Positions 1 through 5,807 of a stretch of 6,480 nucleotides of DNA are shown here, piece by piece. The stretch spans positions 1 to 6,480 of the forward strand of contig JASIGS010000321.1 in assembly GCA_030052355.1 (NCBI GenBank), in the 5' to 3' direction. The notes under the pieces are model-generated. The model had not been told where the DNA came from, did no database searches, and saw only the letters and a list, made by a program, of their open reading frames with translations. This DNA is from Streptosporangiaceae bacterium (GTDB lineage Bacteria > Actinomycetota > Actinomycetes > Streptosporangiales > Streptosporangiaceae). A program made the translations under genes and the position numbers. The first letter of the stretch is position 1. Every line of letters starts with the position of its first letter.

Positions 1-884
1 AAGCCGGGCGTCGCGATGATCTCCTGGGCCTGCTTGCTGACCAGGAACGCCAGGAACTTTTGTGCCTGCGCCTGGTGCTTGCTCGACTTCAGTATCGCCG
101 CGCCGGACACGTCCAGGACGTAGCCGGGGTCGCGGGGCGCGAAGTAGGTGATCTTCGAGTGCATGCTGCCCGCACCGACCTCGGCCCGCAGCCGGTACCA
201 GTAGTACTGGTTGATCACGCCGAACGCGACCTCGCCCCTGTTGACCTCGTCGGCGATGTCCTCGTTGGCTTCGTAGATGTGACCTGCGGCGTTGGCATAG
301 ATCGCCTTGAGCCAGCTGAGCGTCGCGGCCTTGCCATAGGCGTGCAGATAGGCGGTGACGATCGGCTGGAAGTCGGTTTCCATCGGGGCCAGCGCGAGCT
401 TGCCCGCGTACTGCGGGTCTGCCAGCTGGCTGACCCGCGTCGGCAACTGGCTGGCGGAGATCAGGCTCGGGTTGTAGATGATCACGCTGACGCGTGCCGA
501 CACGCCAACCCAGTCGCCCTGCGGTGAGTTGAACCTGCTCGGCGTCTTGGCCAGAGTCGACGGATCGACCGCCGACAGCAGCCCCTTGGCCTGCAGCTCC
601 TCGAGCGGTGGCGAGTTCTCGGTAAAGATCACGTCCGCCGCGGAGCGCGAGCCCTCGGTCTCGATCTGGTCGGCCAGGATGTCCTCGTCGTTGCTGACCG
701 TGACCACCTTGATGCCGGTCTTCTTCTCGAACGCGGCGATCAGGTTATCGGCCGTTTGCTCGTGCTGGCCGTTGTAGAGGACTAGCGTGTCGGCCGCCGA
801 GCTCGAGCTGCCGCACGCCGACAGCGATGCGCAGGTGGCGAGGACCGCCAGGACGGCCGCGACGGCTGCGGCGATCCGCCTCAC
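1..884 (-). CDS. Fe(III) ABC transporter substrate-binding lipoprotein (partial, C-terminus off the left edge)
   Basis: Reading the minus strand from GTG at 884 gives 294 uninterrupted codons to the window edge. The usual family length is about 330-350, so roughly the last 40-50 residues are missing. Residues 1-24 are a lipoprotein signal peptide ending in lipobox LSAC (Cys24), followed by a Ser/Ala-rich tether. The mature part opens with LVLYNGQHE (about 34-42) and contains NQYYWYRL (225-232). The paired tyrosines (227-228) and the His of the YxGxHE-type motif match the iron-ligand positions of FbpA/FutA/HitA-type ferric-binding proteins (family knowledge). The protein should capture ferric iron outside the membrane and deliver it to a permease and ATPase, presumably encoded beyond position 1. 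The start is supported by GGAG at 895-892, seven bases upstream, and by the GTGA overlap (881-884) with the preceding lipoprotein gene. An iron box upstream of the operon agrees with an iron role. Another metal or substrate is possible but less likely. Confidence 0.93.
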   Translation of the reverse strand, partial: MRRIAAAVAAVLAVLATCASLSACGSSSSAADTLVLYNGQHEQTADNLIAAFEKKTGIKVVTVSNDEDILADQIETEGSRSAADVIFTENSPPLEELQAKGLLSAVDPSTLAKTPSRFNSPQGDWVGVSARVSVIIYNPSLISASQLPTRVSQLADPQYAGKLALAPMETDFQPIVTAYLHAYGKAATLSWLKAIYANAAGHIYEANEDIADEVNRGEVAFGVINQYYWYRLRAEVGAGSMHSKITYFAPRDPGYVLDVSGAAILKSSKHQAQAQKFLAFLVSKQAQEIIATPG

Positions 885-1288
885 GTGCCGGCTCCGGAAT
901 CGGGGCACGTCTTGTTCAGCGCGGCGACCGCCGCCGTCAGGCGGCGGCTGGCGGCGGCGCTCGTGTCGTTGCTGGCGAAGACGGCAGCGTACGCGTCGGC
1001 CAGGCGATCGACGACGGGGCGCAGCCGGGCGTCCGCGAGCGGCAACGCGCGGAGCGGCTTGACCTGTGCCTCGGCGTAGCCGACGAGGTCGGAGCCCGGA
1101 TCGGGCCCGTCCGACAGTGTCGCGCTGATCTGCGTGCAGCTGGCCGTGGCCGACGCGGCCGACGGCTGGCTGGTCCCGGCCGCGCAGGCCGCCAGCGGCG
1201 TCGCGAGCAGGCCGATCACGCCCAGCCTCAGCGCGAATACGGCCTTGGCGCGACCGTTGGTCCGATCTCGCTCAGCGTCCGTGCTCAT
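881..1288 (-). CDS. Small putative lipoprotein, first gene of the iron-uptake operon
   Basis: I do not recognise a named family. The protein is 135 residues if read from ATG at 1288. GGAG at 1301-1298 lies nine bases from this ATG but only three from the in-frame ATG at 1294, so 1288 is preferred. A charged N-terminus (about residues 1-21) is followed by a hydrophobic segment and lipobox PLAAC with Cys35, predicting export and lipid anchoring. A Ser/Thr/Ala-rich tether follows, then a mostly helical Ala/Leu-rich region of about 80 residues bounded by one Cys near its start (CTQI) and one near its end (KTCP), which could form a disulfide. The stop codon overlaps the GTG of the substrate-binding gene by four bases, so translation is probably coupled. 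Being first behind the iron box, it should be induced on iron starvation. A helper or second binding component for iron uptake is inference from context only. Confidence 0.75.
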   Translation of the reverse strand: MSTDAERDRTNGRAKAVFALRLGVIGLLATPLAACAAGTSQPSAASATASCTQISATLSDGPDPGSDLVGYAEAQVKPLRALPLADARLRPVVDRLADAYAAVFASNDTSAAASRRLTAAVAALNKTCPDSGAGT

Positions 1289-1334
1289 CCGCATGCGCTC
1301 CGCGGCTATCTCGACAGTGCAACGACAGGTACAA

Positions 1335-1340
1335 AATATA
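1335..1340 (-). promoter_or_regulatory. Candidate -10 box for the iron operon
   Basis: On the minus strand this reads TATATT, the best -10-like hexamer in the leader, about 45 bases upstream of the lipoprotein start. The region 17 bases further upstream has no good TTGACA match but falls inside the iron box. A weak promoter occluded by an iron-loaded repressor would look like this. It is assigned by eye only. Confidence 0.4.
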
Positions 1341-1353
1341 AGGCCGACCTAAG

Positions 1354-1372
1354 TTAGGTTAGCCTTACTTTA
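1354..1372. promoter_or_regulatory. Iron box (DtxR/IdeR/DmdR-type operator)
   Basis: The plus strand reads TTAGGTTAGCCTTACTTTA. This matches the known 19-bp actinobacterial iron-box consensus TTAGGTTAGSCTAACCTAA at 16 of 19 positions, with the left half perfect. Fe(II)-loaded IdeR/DmdR repressors bind such sites as two dimers and block transcription (family knowledge). The site lies 66 bases upstream of the preferred lipoprotein start and overlaps the expected -35 region of the minus-strand promoter, so it should repress the lipoprotein and iron-binding-protein operon when iron is plentiful. A perfect 13-bp palindrome, ACCTAAGTTAGGT (1347-1359), overlaps its left end and adds another half-site. 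Confidence 0.88.
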
Positions 1373-1586
1373 CGTATCTTAGCCGGGGCGAATCGCCGCG
1401 ACCTACAGGGTCCTACTAGACGCTGGCCCGGGGCCGGCAGGGCCGTTGGTCCTGTTTCGGCGGCGGGAGGCCGACTTGCCAGCCTCCGGGCCGATCGCAG
1501 GATCGGGCCGCCGCACGTAGGCTAGACGGAGACGGCCTCCGGCATTGCATACGGCGGTTGGCCCTGAGATGTCACCGAGGTGACGA
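1373..1586. other. Divergent intergenic region, xdhC side
   Basis: Together with 1289-1372 this forms a gene-free gap of about 300 bases between the divergent iron operon and the xdhC-like gene. No confident sigma-70 promoter for the plus-strand genes is visible; TAGGCT at 1519-1524 is a weak -10 candidate. Two short stem-loops, 1466-1487 (6-bp stem, 10-base loop) and 1491-1506 (6-bp stem, 4-base loop), lie in what would be the leader, but stems this short are common by chance in such GC-rich DNA. No riboswitch consensus was recognised. Confidence 0.4.
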
Positions 1587-2780
1587 GTGCGAGACATCCT
1601 CGGCCCCATCACGAAGTGGTGGGACGCGAACGAGACCTTCGGTCTCGCCACCGTGGTGCGCACGTTCAGCAGTGCACCGCGCGAGCCGGGTGCCTCACTG
1701 GCCGTTTCGGCAGGGGGAGAGGTCGTCGGCAGTGTGTCTGGCGGCTGCGTCGAGGGTGCGGTTTACGAGCTTGCCACGCAGGTCATGGCCACCGGCGAGC
1801 CGGTTCTCCAGCGCTACGGGGTCAGCGACGACGACGCGTTCGCCGTGGGACTGACCTGCGGAGGAATCATCGACATCTTCGTCGAGCCAGCCAGCAAGGC
1901 GCGGTTCAGCGACCTTGCCGAGATTGCCGACGCGGTGCGATCAGGCGTACCCGTCGCGGTCGCCACGGTGATCGAAGGACCGGGCCAGGTCGGCGCGAGG
2001 CGGGTCATCTGGCAGGGCGAGCGCACCACCGGGACACTCGGCGCGGGCGACCGTCTTGACCAGGCGGTCGACGATGACGCGCGCGGCATGCTGGCGCAGG
2101 GTGTGACCGCGGTGCGCCGGTACGGTCCGCAGGGCGAGCGTCGCCTTGATGACCTCGCCGTGTTCGTCCAGTCGTTCGCGCCCCCGCCGCGGATGCTGGT
2201 GTTCGGCGCCATCGACTTCGCTGCGGCCGTGGCCAAGGTCGGTAAGTTCCTCGGCTACCGGGTGACGGTCTGCGACGCCCGCCCGGTGTTCGCGACCTCG
2301 TCGCGGTTCCCCGACGCGGACGAAGTGATCATCGACTGGCCGCACCGCTACCTGGCAGGCATCAGCACGGATGCCCGCACGGTGATCTGCGTGCTGACCC
2401 ACGACCCCAAGTTCGACGTGCCGCTGCTGGAGGTGGCGCTGCGCCATCCGGCCGCCTTCATCGGGGCGATGGGCAGCAGGCGCACGCACGAAGACAGGCT
2501 CGCCCGGCTGCGCGAGGCCGGGCTGGGCGAGGCCGAGCTGGCAAGGCTGCGCTCGCCGATCGGCCTCGACCTCGGCGCCAGGACCCCGGAGGAGACCGCG
2601 GTGGCCATCGCGGCCGAGCTGATCCAGCTGCGCTGGGGCGGTTCCGGCCAGCCGCTGACCGTGACCAGCGGGCGCATCCACCACGGTCAGTTCCCGGCCG
2701 ACGCCGCCGAAGGCGGCGCGCAGGCCGACGCCCTGGCGGGTGCCCATGACGTTCTGCTATCTGACGAGCGGGCCGGCTAG
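1587..2780 (+). CDS. XdhC/CoxI family molybdenum-hydroxylase maturation protein
   Basis: This 397-residue protein belongs to the XdhC/CoxI family, which binds the molybdenum cofactor, supports its sulfuration and inserts it into xanthine dehydrogenase or CO-dehydrogenase-like enzymes (family knowledge). The N-terminal XdhC_CoxI domain shows PREPGASLAV (31-40), GSVSGGCVEG with Cys54 (48-57) and LTCGG with Cys91 (89-93), the conserved cysteine motifs. The C-terminal domain is a Rossmann-type fold beginning near LVFGAIDFA (about 204-212), followed by the family signature IGAMGSRRTHEDRL (from about 292) and the GLDLGARTPEETAVAIAAE stretch. The last ~40 residues form a poorly conserved tail. The GTG start is supported by GAGG at 1577-1580, six bases upstream. 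Its stop TAG directly abuts the GTG of the mocA-like gene, so the two are one transcription unit. No client hydroxylase subunits are nearby. Confidence 0.93.
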   Translation: MRDILGPITKWWDANETFGLATVVRTFSSAPREPGASLAVSAGGEVVGSVSGGCVEGAVYELATQVMATGEPVLQRYGVSDDDAFAVGLTCGGIIDIFVEPASKARFSDLAEIADAVRSGVPVAVATVIEGPGQVGARRVIWQGERTTGTLGAGDRLDQAVDDDARGMLAQGVTAVRRYGPQGERRLDDLAVFVQSFAPPPRMLVFGAIDFAAAVAKVGKFLGYRVTVCDARPVFATSSRFPDADEVIIDWPHRYLAGISTDARTVICVLTHDPKFDVPLLEVALRHPAAFIGAMGSRRTHEDRLARLREAGLGEAELARLRSPIGLDLGARTPEETAVAIAAELIQLRWGGSGQPLTVTSGRIHHGQFPADAAEGGAQADALAGAHDVLLSDERAG

Positions 2781-3416
2781 GTGCCTGACCCCGGGACGGT
2801 CGCCGGCGTGCTGCTGGCCGCCGGGGATGGCAGCAGGCTGGGCCGCCCCAAGGCCCTGGTGGTGGTCGGCGGCCTGACGCTGGCCAGCCGCGGCGTCGCA
2901 GTGCTGCGCGACGGCGGCGCTGCTCCCTTGATCGTTGTCACCGGCGCCGCTGACGTCGACATTCCGGGTGCAGCCACCGTGCACAATCCGAGATGGCGCA
3001 CCGGGATGGGCTCGTCACTGTCTGCCGGCTTGAAGGCCGTCCCGGCCGGCTGCACCGCGGCAGTGGTCGCACTCGCCGATCAGCCCCTCGTAGGGGCGGA
3101 GTCCGTGCGCAGGCTGATCGGCGCCCACCGCGCAGGCGCGAGCGTCGCCGTGGCCGCCTACGACGGCAAGCCGCGCAATCCGGTGCTGATAGCGCGCGAG
3201 TACTGGCCTCAGGCGATCGAGCTGGCCGTCGGGGACGTCGGCGCCCGGCCGTTCCTGCGGGCGCGCCCCGAGCTTGTGACGCTGGTGGAGTGCGGCGACA
3301 CCGGCCGTCCCGACGACATCGACACCACGGCGGACCTTGCCAGGATCGATGAACTGCTGGCTAGCGACGCGGCTCGCCCTGGTCGCCTCGTCCCCCCAGG
3401 GGGCCCGGTACCTTAA
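2781..3416 (+). CDS. MocA-like molybdenum cofactor cytidylyltransferase (NTP transferase)
   Basis: The 211-residue protein has the nucleotidyltransferase pattern of the MobA/MocA family: LAAGDGSRLGRPK (12-24; phosphate-binding loop and catalytic Lys24), NPRWRTGMGSSLSAG (69-83), LADQP with a probable metal-binding Asp100 (98-102), RNPVL, GDVGAR and DIDT (179-182). MocA transfers CMP from CTP to molybdopterin to make the cofactor of xanthine-dehydrogenase-family enzymes. LAAG rather than the LAGG typical of GTP-using MobA favours CTP (family knowledge). The GTG start directly follows the TAG of the xdhC-like gene and no clear ribosome-binding site precedes it, so coupled translation is likely. 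The nucleotide-binding loop begins only nine residues in, which supports this start. Its TAA overlaps the stop of the convergent epimerase gene. Another small-molecule nucleotidyltransferase role is possible, but the XdhC neighbour argues for MocA. Confidence 0.88.
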   Translation: MPDPGTVAGVLLAAGDGSRLGRPKALVVVGGLTLASRGVAVLRDGGAAPLIVVTGAADVDIPGAATVHNPRWRTGMGSSLSAGLKAVPAGCTAAVVALADQPLVGAESVRRLIGAHRAGASVAVAAYDGKPRNPVLIAREYWPQAIELAVGDVGARPFLRARPELVTLVECGDTGRPDDIDTTADLARIDELLASDAARPGRLVPPGGPVP

Positions 3417-3422
3417 CCGGGC
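3403..3422. terminator. Hairpin over the convergent stop codons, candidate bidirectional terminator
   Basis: GCCCGGT (3403-3409) and ACCGGGC (3416-3422) form a perfect 7-bp stem with loop ACCTTA. The two convergent genes end inside it, sharing TTAA at 3413-3416. There is no T-run on either side, so it is not a classical intrinsic terminator. Actinobacteria often use U-poor hairpins, which makes bidirectional termination plausible but unproven. Confidence 0.45.
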
Positions 3423-4345
3423 TGGCTGCCCTGCAACCCCCAGCTATGCGACACGTCCTCGCCTGGCGCGAGCGTCAGCAGGTCATCGCCGGTGACGAAG
3501 GCGTTGGGCGGGCAGGTCATCGGCTCGACCGCGAGCGCCCGCCTGCGAGCGTTCGGGGCCAGCGTGTCTCCGGTGAACACCTGGAGCCAGCGGTAGCCGG
3601 GGCCCGCCCACAGCGCCACCTCGACCTCCGGCCCGGCGAGCACCGCCCAGCTTCGGCCCTCCGGATCGGGGCTCAAGCCGGTGAAGGCGTGGTCCATGGC
3701 GGTGCCGCCGATGAGGCGCCGGGACCGGAAGTCGAAGTCCGAGCCGGCCAGGTCCTGTGGCGGGCCGGAAGGTATGCCGCGCGCATCTGCGGGCAGCCAG
3801 CGGGCGGCGGGCAGCTGAAGCTCGCACTCGTCGACCGGGCCAGAGCTCGCGCGCAGGTACGGATGGGAGCCCGTGCCGTAGGGGGCGGGGCGGCTGCCGA
3901 CGTTCCGCGCCGTCACCGTCACCCGCAGGCCTGCCTGCGCGGTGAGCGCGTAGCTTGCCCGCAGTTCCAGTGAGAACGGGTAGCCGCTGCGGCCGAGCAG
4001 CCGCAGGCCGAGTTCGACGCGGTCATCCGCGGCCGCGACCAGATACCAGGACGCCCACCGCGTCAGGCCGTGGATCGCGTTCCCGGTGGCCGGCTCGCTG
4101 ATGTCCAGCTGGTAGCTGGCCCCGCCGAATTCGTACGTTCCGTGGTCGACCCGATTGGGCCAGGGGAGCAGCAGCTCGCCGGACGCGCCTGGCGGCAGCT
4201 CGTCGGCGTCGTAACCGGCCACGAGTGGCTGTCCGCGCCAGGACAGCCCGCGAAGGCCCGCGCCCAGCTCGGTGACCACGGCCTGGTAGTCACCGGCCAC
4301 CAGTTCATGCTGCGTGCCGGTGAGCGGAAGCCTGGACTCAGCCAT
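3413..4345 (-). CDS. Aldose 1-epimerase family protein (mutarotase-like)
   Basis: This 310-residue protein fits the aldose 1-epimerase (GalM-type) superfamily, which interconverts alpha and beta anomers of sugars such as glucose or galactose in the cytoplasm. No signal peptide is visible. Motifs in order: LLPWPNRVDHGTYEFGG (59-75), NAIHGL with His92 (89-94), GTGSHPYL with the expected catalytic acid His161 (157-164), a DH pair in TAMDHAF (near 218), and AVEPMTCPPNAF with the expected catalytic base Glu274 (272-283). All are in the usual order and the length is normal. The ATG at 4345 has GGAG (4353-4350) only four bases upstream, slightly close but usable. Its neighbours share no sugar pathway, so the physiological sugar cannot be inferred; the protein could equally be a less specific family member acting on another hexose. 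It is transcribed toward the mocA-like gene, and its leader carries the 35-bp tandem repeats. Confidence 0.9.
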   Translation of the reverse strand: MAESRLPLTGTQHELVAGDYQAVVTELGAGLRGLSWRGQPLVAGYDADELPPGASGELLLPWPNRVDHGTYEFGGASYQLDISEPATGNAIHGLTRWASWYLVAAADDRVELGLRLLGRSGYPFSLELRASYALTAQAGLRVTVTARNVGSRPAPYGTGSHPYLRASSGPVDECELQLPAARWLPADARGIPSGPPQDLAGSDFDFRSRRLIGGTAMDHAFTGLSPDPEGRSWAVLAGPEVEVALWAGPGYRWLQVFTGDTLAPNARRRALAVEPMTCPPNAFVTGDDLLTLAPGEDVSHSWGLQGSQPG

Positions 4346-4359
4346 CAGACTCCGATTTC

Positions 4360-4465
4360 TTCGCGGGGATCCGCTGGTCGTCCCCCCGGGCTAACTTCGC
4401 GGGGGACCCGGGGTCGCCTCCCGGGTCAACTTCGCGGGGGTCCGGGGGTCGCCCCCCGGGCTAAC
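4360..4465. repeat. Three tandem copies of a ~35-bp GC-rich unit
   Basis: The units are 4360-4395 (36 bp, most diverged), 4396-4430 (35 bp) and 4431-4465 (35 bp). Each starts TTCGCGGGG and ends with a CCCGGG core followed by CTAAC or TCAAC. The last two differ at only a few positions. Inside unit 3, CCGGGGG (4442-4448) and CCCCCGG (4453-4459) form a hairpin with a TCGC loop; in unit 2, 4406-4413 pairs with 4419-4426. The array ends 14 bases before the epimerase start codon and therefore lies in its leader or promoter. There are no spacers, so this is not a CRISPR array. The function is unknown: options are a dispersed intergenic repeat, a regulatory leader or a transcription-end structure. 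Confidence 0.85.
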
Positions 4466-4474
4466 ACAGATGCC

Positions 4475-4508
4475 ACCGCGCTGGCGGTACCGGACGGGTG
4501 AGTCCGGT
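4475..4508. repeat. Two adjacent small hairpins
   Basis: ACCGC-GCTG-GCGGT (4475-4488) is directly followed by ACCGGAC-GGGTGA-GTCCGGT (4489-4508). The stems are perfect, 5 and 7 bp. They sit just beyond the tandem repeats in the gap between two same-strand genes. No function can be assigned. Confidence 0.45.
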
Positions 4509-4523
4509 TGGCGCAGATGTTAC

Positions 4524-4569
4524 GCCGGCGGGGCTGCTTGGGGAGCGGGGGACCTTCAGCCCCGCCGGC
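4524..4569. terminator. Perfect 13-bp inverted repeat, candidate terminator of the 4638-6295 pair
   Basis: GCCGGCGGGGCTG (4524-4536) and CAGCCCCGCCGGC (4557-4569) are exact reverse complements around a 20-base G-rich loop. On the minus strand it begins about 70 bases downstream of the stop at 4638, where a terminator for that operon is expected. It lacks a downstream T-run, so termination would depend on the stem alone. The long loop is unusual, and an operator or RNA-processing structure is an alternative. Confidence 0.55.
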
Positions 4570-4637
4570 ACTTTGCACCCTAACGGCCGTCGCCATGGGT
4601 AGGGGGGAAGTTCAGCAAGTGCGCAGGTAGTAATCGG

Positions 4638-5807
4638 TCACGCTGGACGTCCGGCCCCGGGAATCAGGGAACCGCTGCGGACGGCCTCGGCCGCGAGCAG
4701 ACCGAACAGGTAGAAGCAGGCGGACTCCTCGGTGCTGAAGACCTGGACCTCATGCCTCGCGCCATCGGCGGCCTGGAACACCTCGAACCCTTTAGGCGTC
4801 TGGAGCAGGCAGAACGCGCCTTCGATCTCCTCGCCCATCGCGTATGAGCCGACCGGGATACCGGCCAGATCGGCGAGCTCGGTGAACAGCTGCTCGCTCG
4901 CGAGTCGCGCCGCCGCCGAGCGCCGCCGTGATGGCGCAGCGCGGCGATCGGTCGTGATGCTTGTCACCCCGATGGCCGCGACGGCCGGGGTGGCCGGAGT
5001 GGCCGCCGCCGGGCTAGCTGCCGCCGTGATGCTGACCGCTGTCGCGCGAACTGGCTGTACCGGCGGCACCGACTGCTGTCCTGGTGGCTGTGGCGGTGAC
5101 TGTGCAGGTGGCACTGCCGTGACCGCTGGGGGAGCCTCAGGCGAGGCGCGCCGCGACGCGGAGGCGGCGCGCAGCGCCTCCGCCTCGAGCGGAAGCGGGG
5201 CCTGGGCTGGAGCCGGCAGAGCGACGCCGCTGACCGCGTCGGGGACCGGCAGGTAGCCCTGCGGCGCCACCGAAGTCGAGAAAGCCGGGTCCTCCACCTG
5301 GTCGAACGGGGGGACCAGGAAGTACTGGCCAGTGTCGTGCCCTGCTGGCCTCTGGTAACCCTGGCTGGTCGACTGCCCGGTCTGGCCGGGCCGGCCCGCC
5401 GCGGTCGCGGAAGGGGCAGGCCGCGGGGGGTAGCTGGCGCGTTCCTCGATGATCTCGGTGACCTCTGTCCTGGGCGCGACGAGCTCGAACACCCCGCGGT
5501 CGACCTGCCAGTAGCCGAGTTGCTCTGCCTGGTACTCGTCGTGGCCCAGGTACTCGATGTGCAGCCGGTCGCCGAGATCGTCCAGGACCATGCAGCGTGC
5601 GCCGCGGAACACGCCTACCGGCCTGGCCTCCCACACGGCCTGGACGTCCTGCCTGCGGACCTGCTTGCGCCAGTGCCCGGTGGCCGGCTCGAAGCCGAGC
5701 TCCTCTGGGGGCGGGCACGCCGCGAACAGGACGACGTCACCCTCGGCGGGACCGATGCCGGCCTCGAACGCGGACCCCTGATATGTCGCCATCAGCCGGT
5801 AGCGCAT
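4638..5807 (-). CDS. Uncharacterised two-domain protein with a long Pro/Ala-rich linker
   Basis: This 389-residue protein has no function I can assign from sequence. Residues 1 to about 125 form a globular, Trp- and acidic-rich domain (from YRLMATYQGSAFEAG through DRGVFELVAPRTEVTEIIEER). About 125-300 is a low-complexity Pro/Ala/Gln/Ser/Thr linker. About 300-389 is a compact second domain containing AGIPVGSYAMGEEIEGAFCLL, GFEVFQAADGARHEV and EESACFYLFGLLAAEAV. No signal peptide, transmembrane segment or catalytic motif is recognised. ATG at 5807 is chosen because AAGGG lies at 5820-5816, eight bases upstream; the ATG at 5792 lacks such a site. The start region overlaps the end of the upstream gene by 16 bases, so the two are co-transcribed and probably coupled. 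By memory only, similar domain styles occur in uncharacterised actinobacterial proteins near polymorphic-toxin or secretion loci, so a toxin/immunity connection is a weak inference. Confidence 0.85.
   Translation of the reverse strand: MRYRLMATYQGSAFEAGIGPAEGDVVLFAACPPPEELGFEPATGHWRKQVRRQDVQAVWEARPVGVFRGARCMVLDDLGDRLHIEYLGHDEYQAEQLGYWQVDRGVFELVAPRTEVTEIIEERASYPPRPAPSATAAGRPGQTGQSTSQGYQRPAGHDTGQYFLVPPFDQVEDPAFSTSVAPQGYLPVPDAVSGVALPAPAQAPLPLEAEALRAASASRRASPEAPPAVTAVPPAQSPPQPPGQQSVPPVQPVRATAVSITAAASPAAATPATPAVAAIGVTSITTDRRAAPSRRRSAAARLASEQLFTELADLAGIPVGSYAMGEEIEGAFCLLQTPKGFEVFQAADGARHEVQVFSTEESACFYLFGLLAAEAVRSGSLIPGAGRPA

Noticed and set aside
60..527. Open frame of 155 codons on the plus strand
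   Set aside because: It lies antisense to the iron-binding protein, which has clear family motifs. The frame is open only because of high GC and has no recognisable protein features.
827..1357. Open frame of 176 codons on the plus strand
   Set aside because: Arg/Gly-rich shadow across the lipoprotein gene and the iron box; no family motif.
1460..1510. Molybdenum cofactor riboswitch ahead of xdhC
   Set aside because: Only two 6-bp stem-loops are present and no recognised riboswitch core; short stems are expected by chance at this GC content.
1403..1663. Possible 86-residue minus-strand gene between the iron operon and xdhC
   Set aside because: It overlaps the xdhC start, is Arg/Pro-rich and shows no domain pattern.
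1941..2747. Long 268-codon minus-strand frame
   Set aside because: Antisense to xdhC, with His/Arg/Gly-biased low-information translation; the plus strand carries the real XdhC signature.
3446..3973. Plus-strand frame of 175 codons
   Set aside because: Antisense to the epimerase, whose catalytic motifs are intact.
4401..4448. G-quadruplex in the tandem repeats
   Set aside because: Several G-runs are present, but each faces a C-run on the same strand that would form a hairpin more easily, and the loops would be long.
4360..4465. CRISPR array
   Set aside because: Units are directly contiguous and all similar; there are no unique spacers and no cas genes in view.
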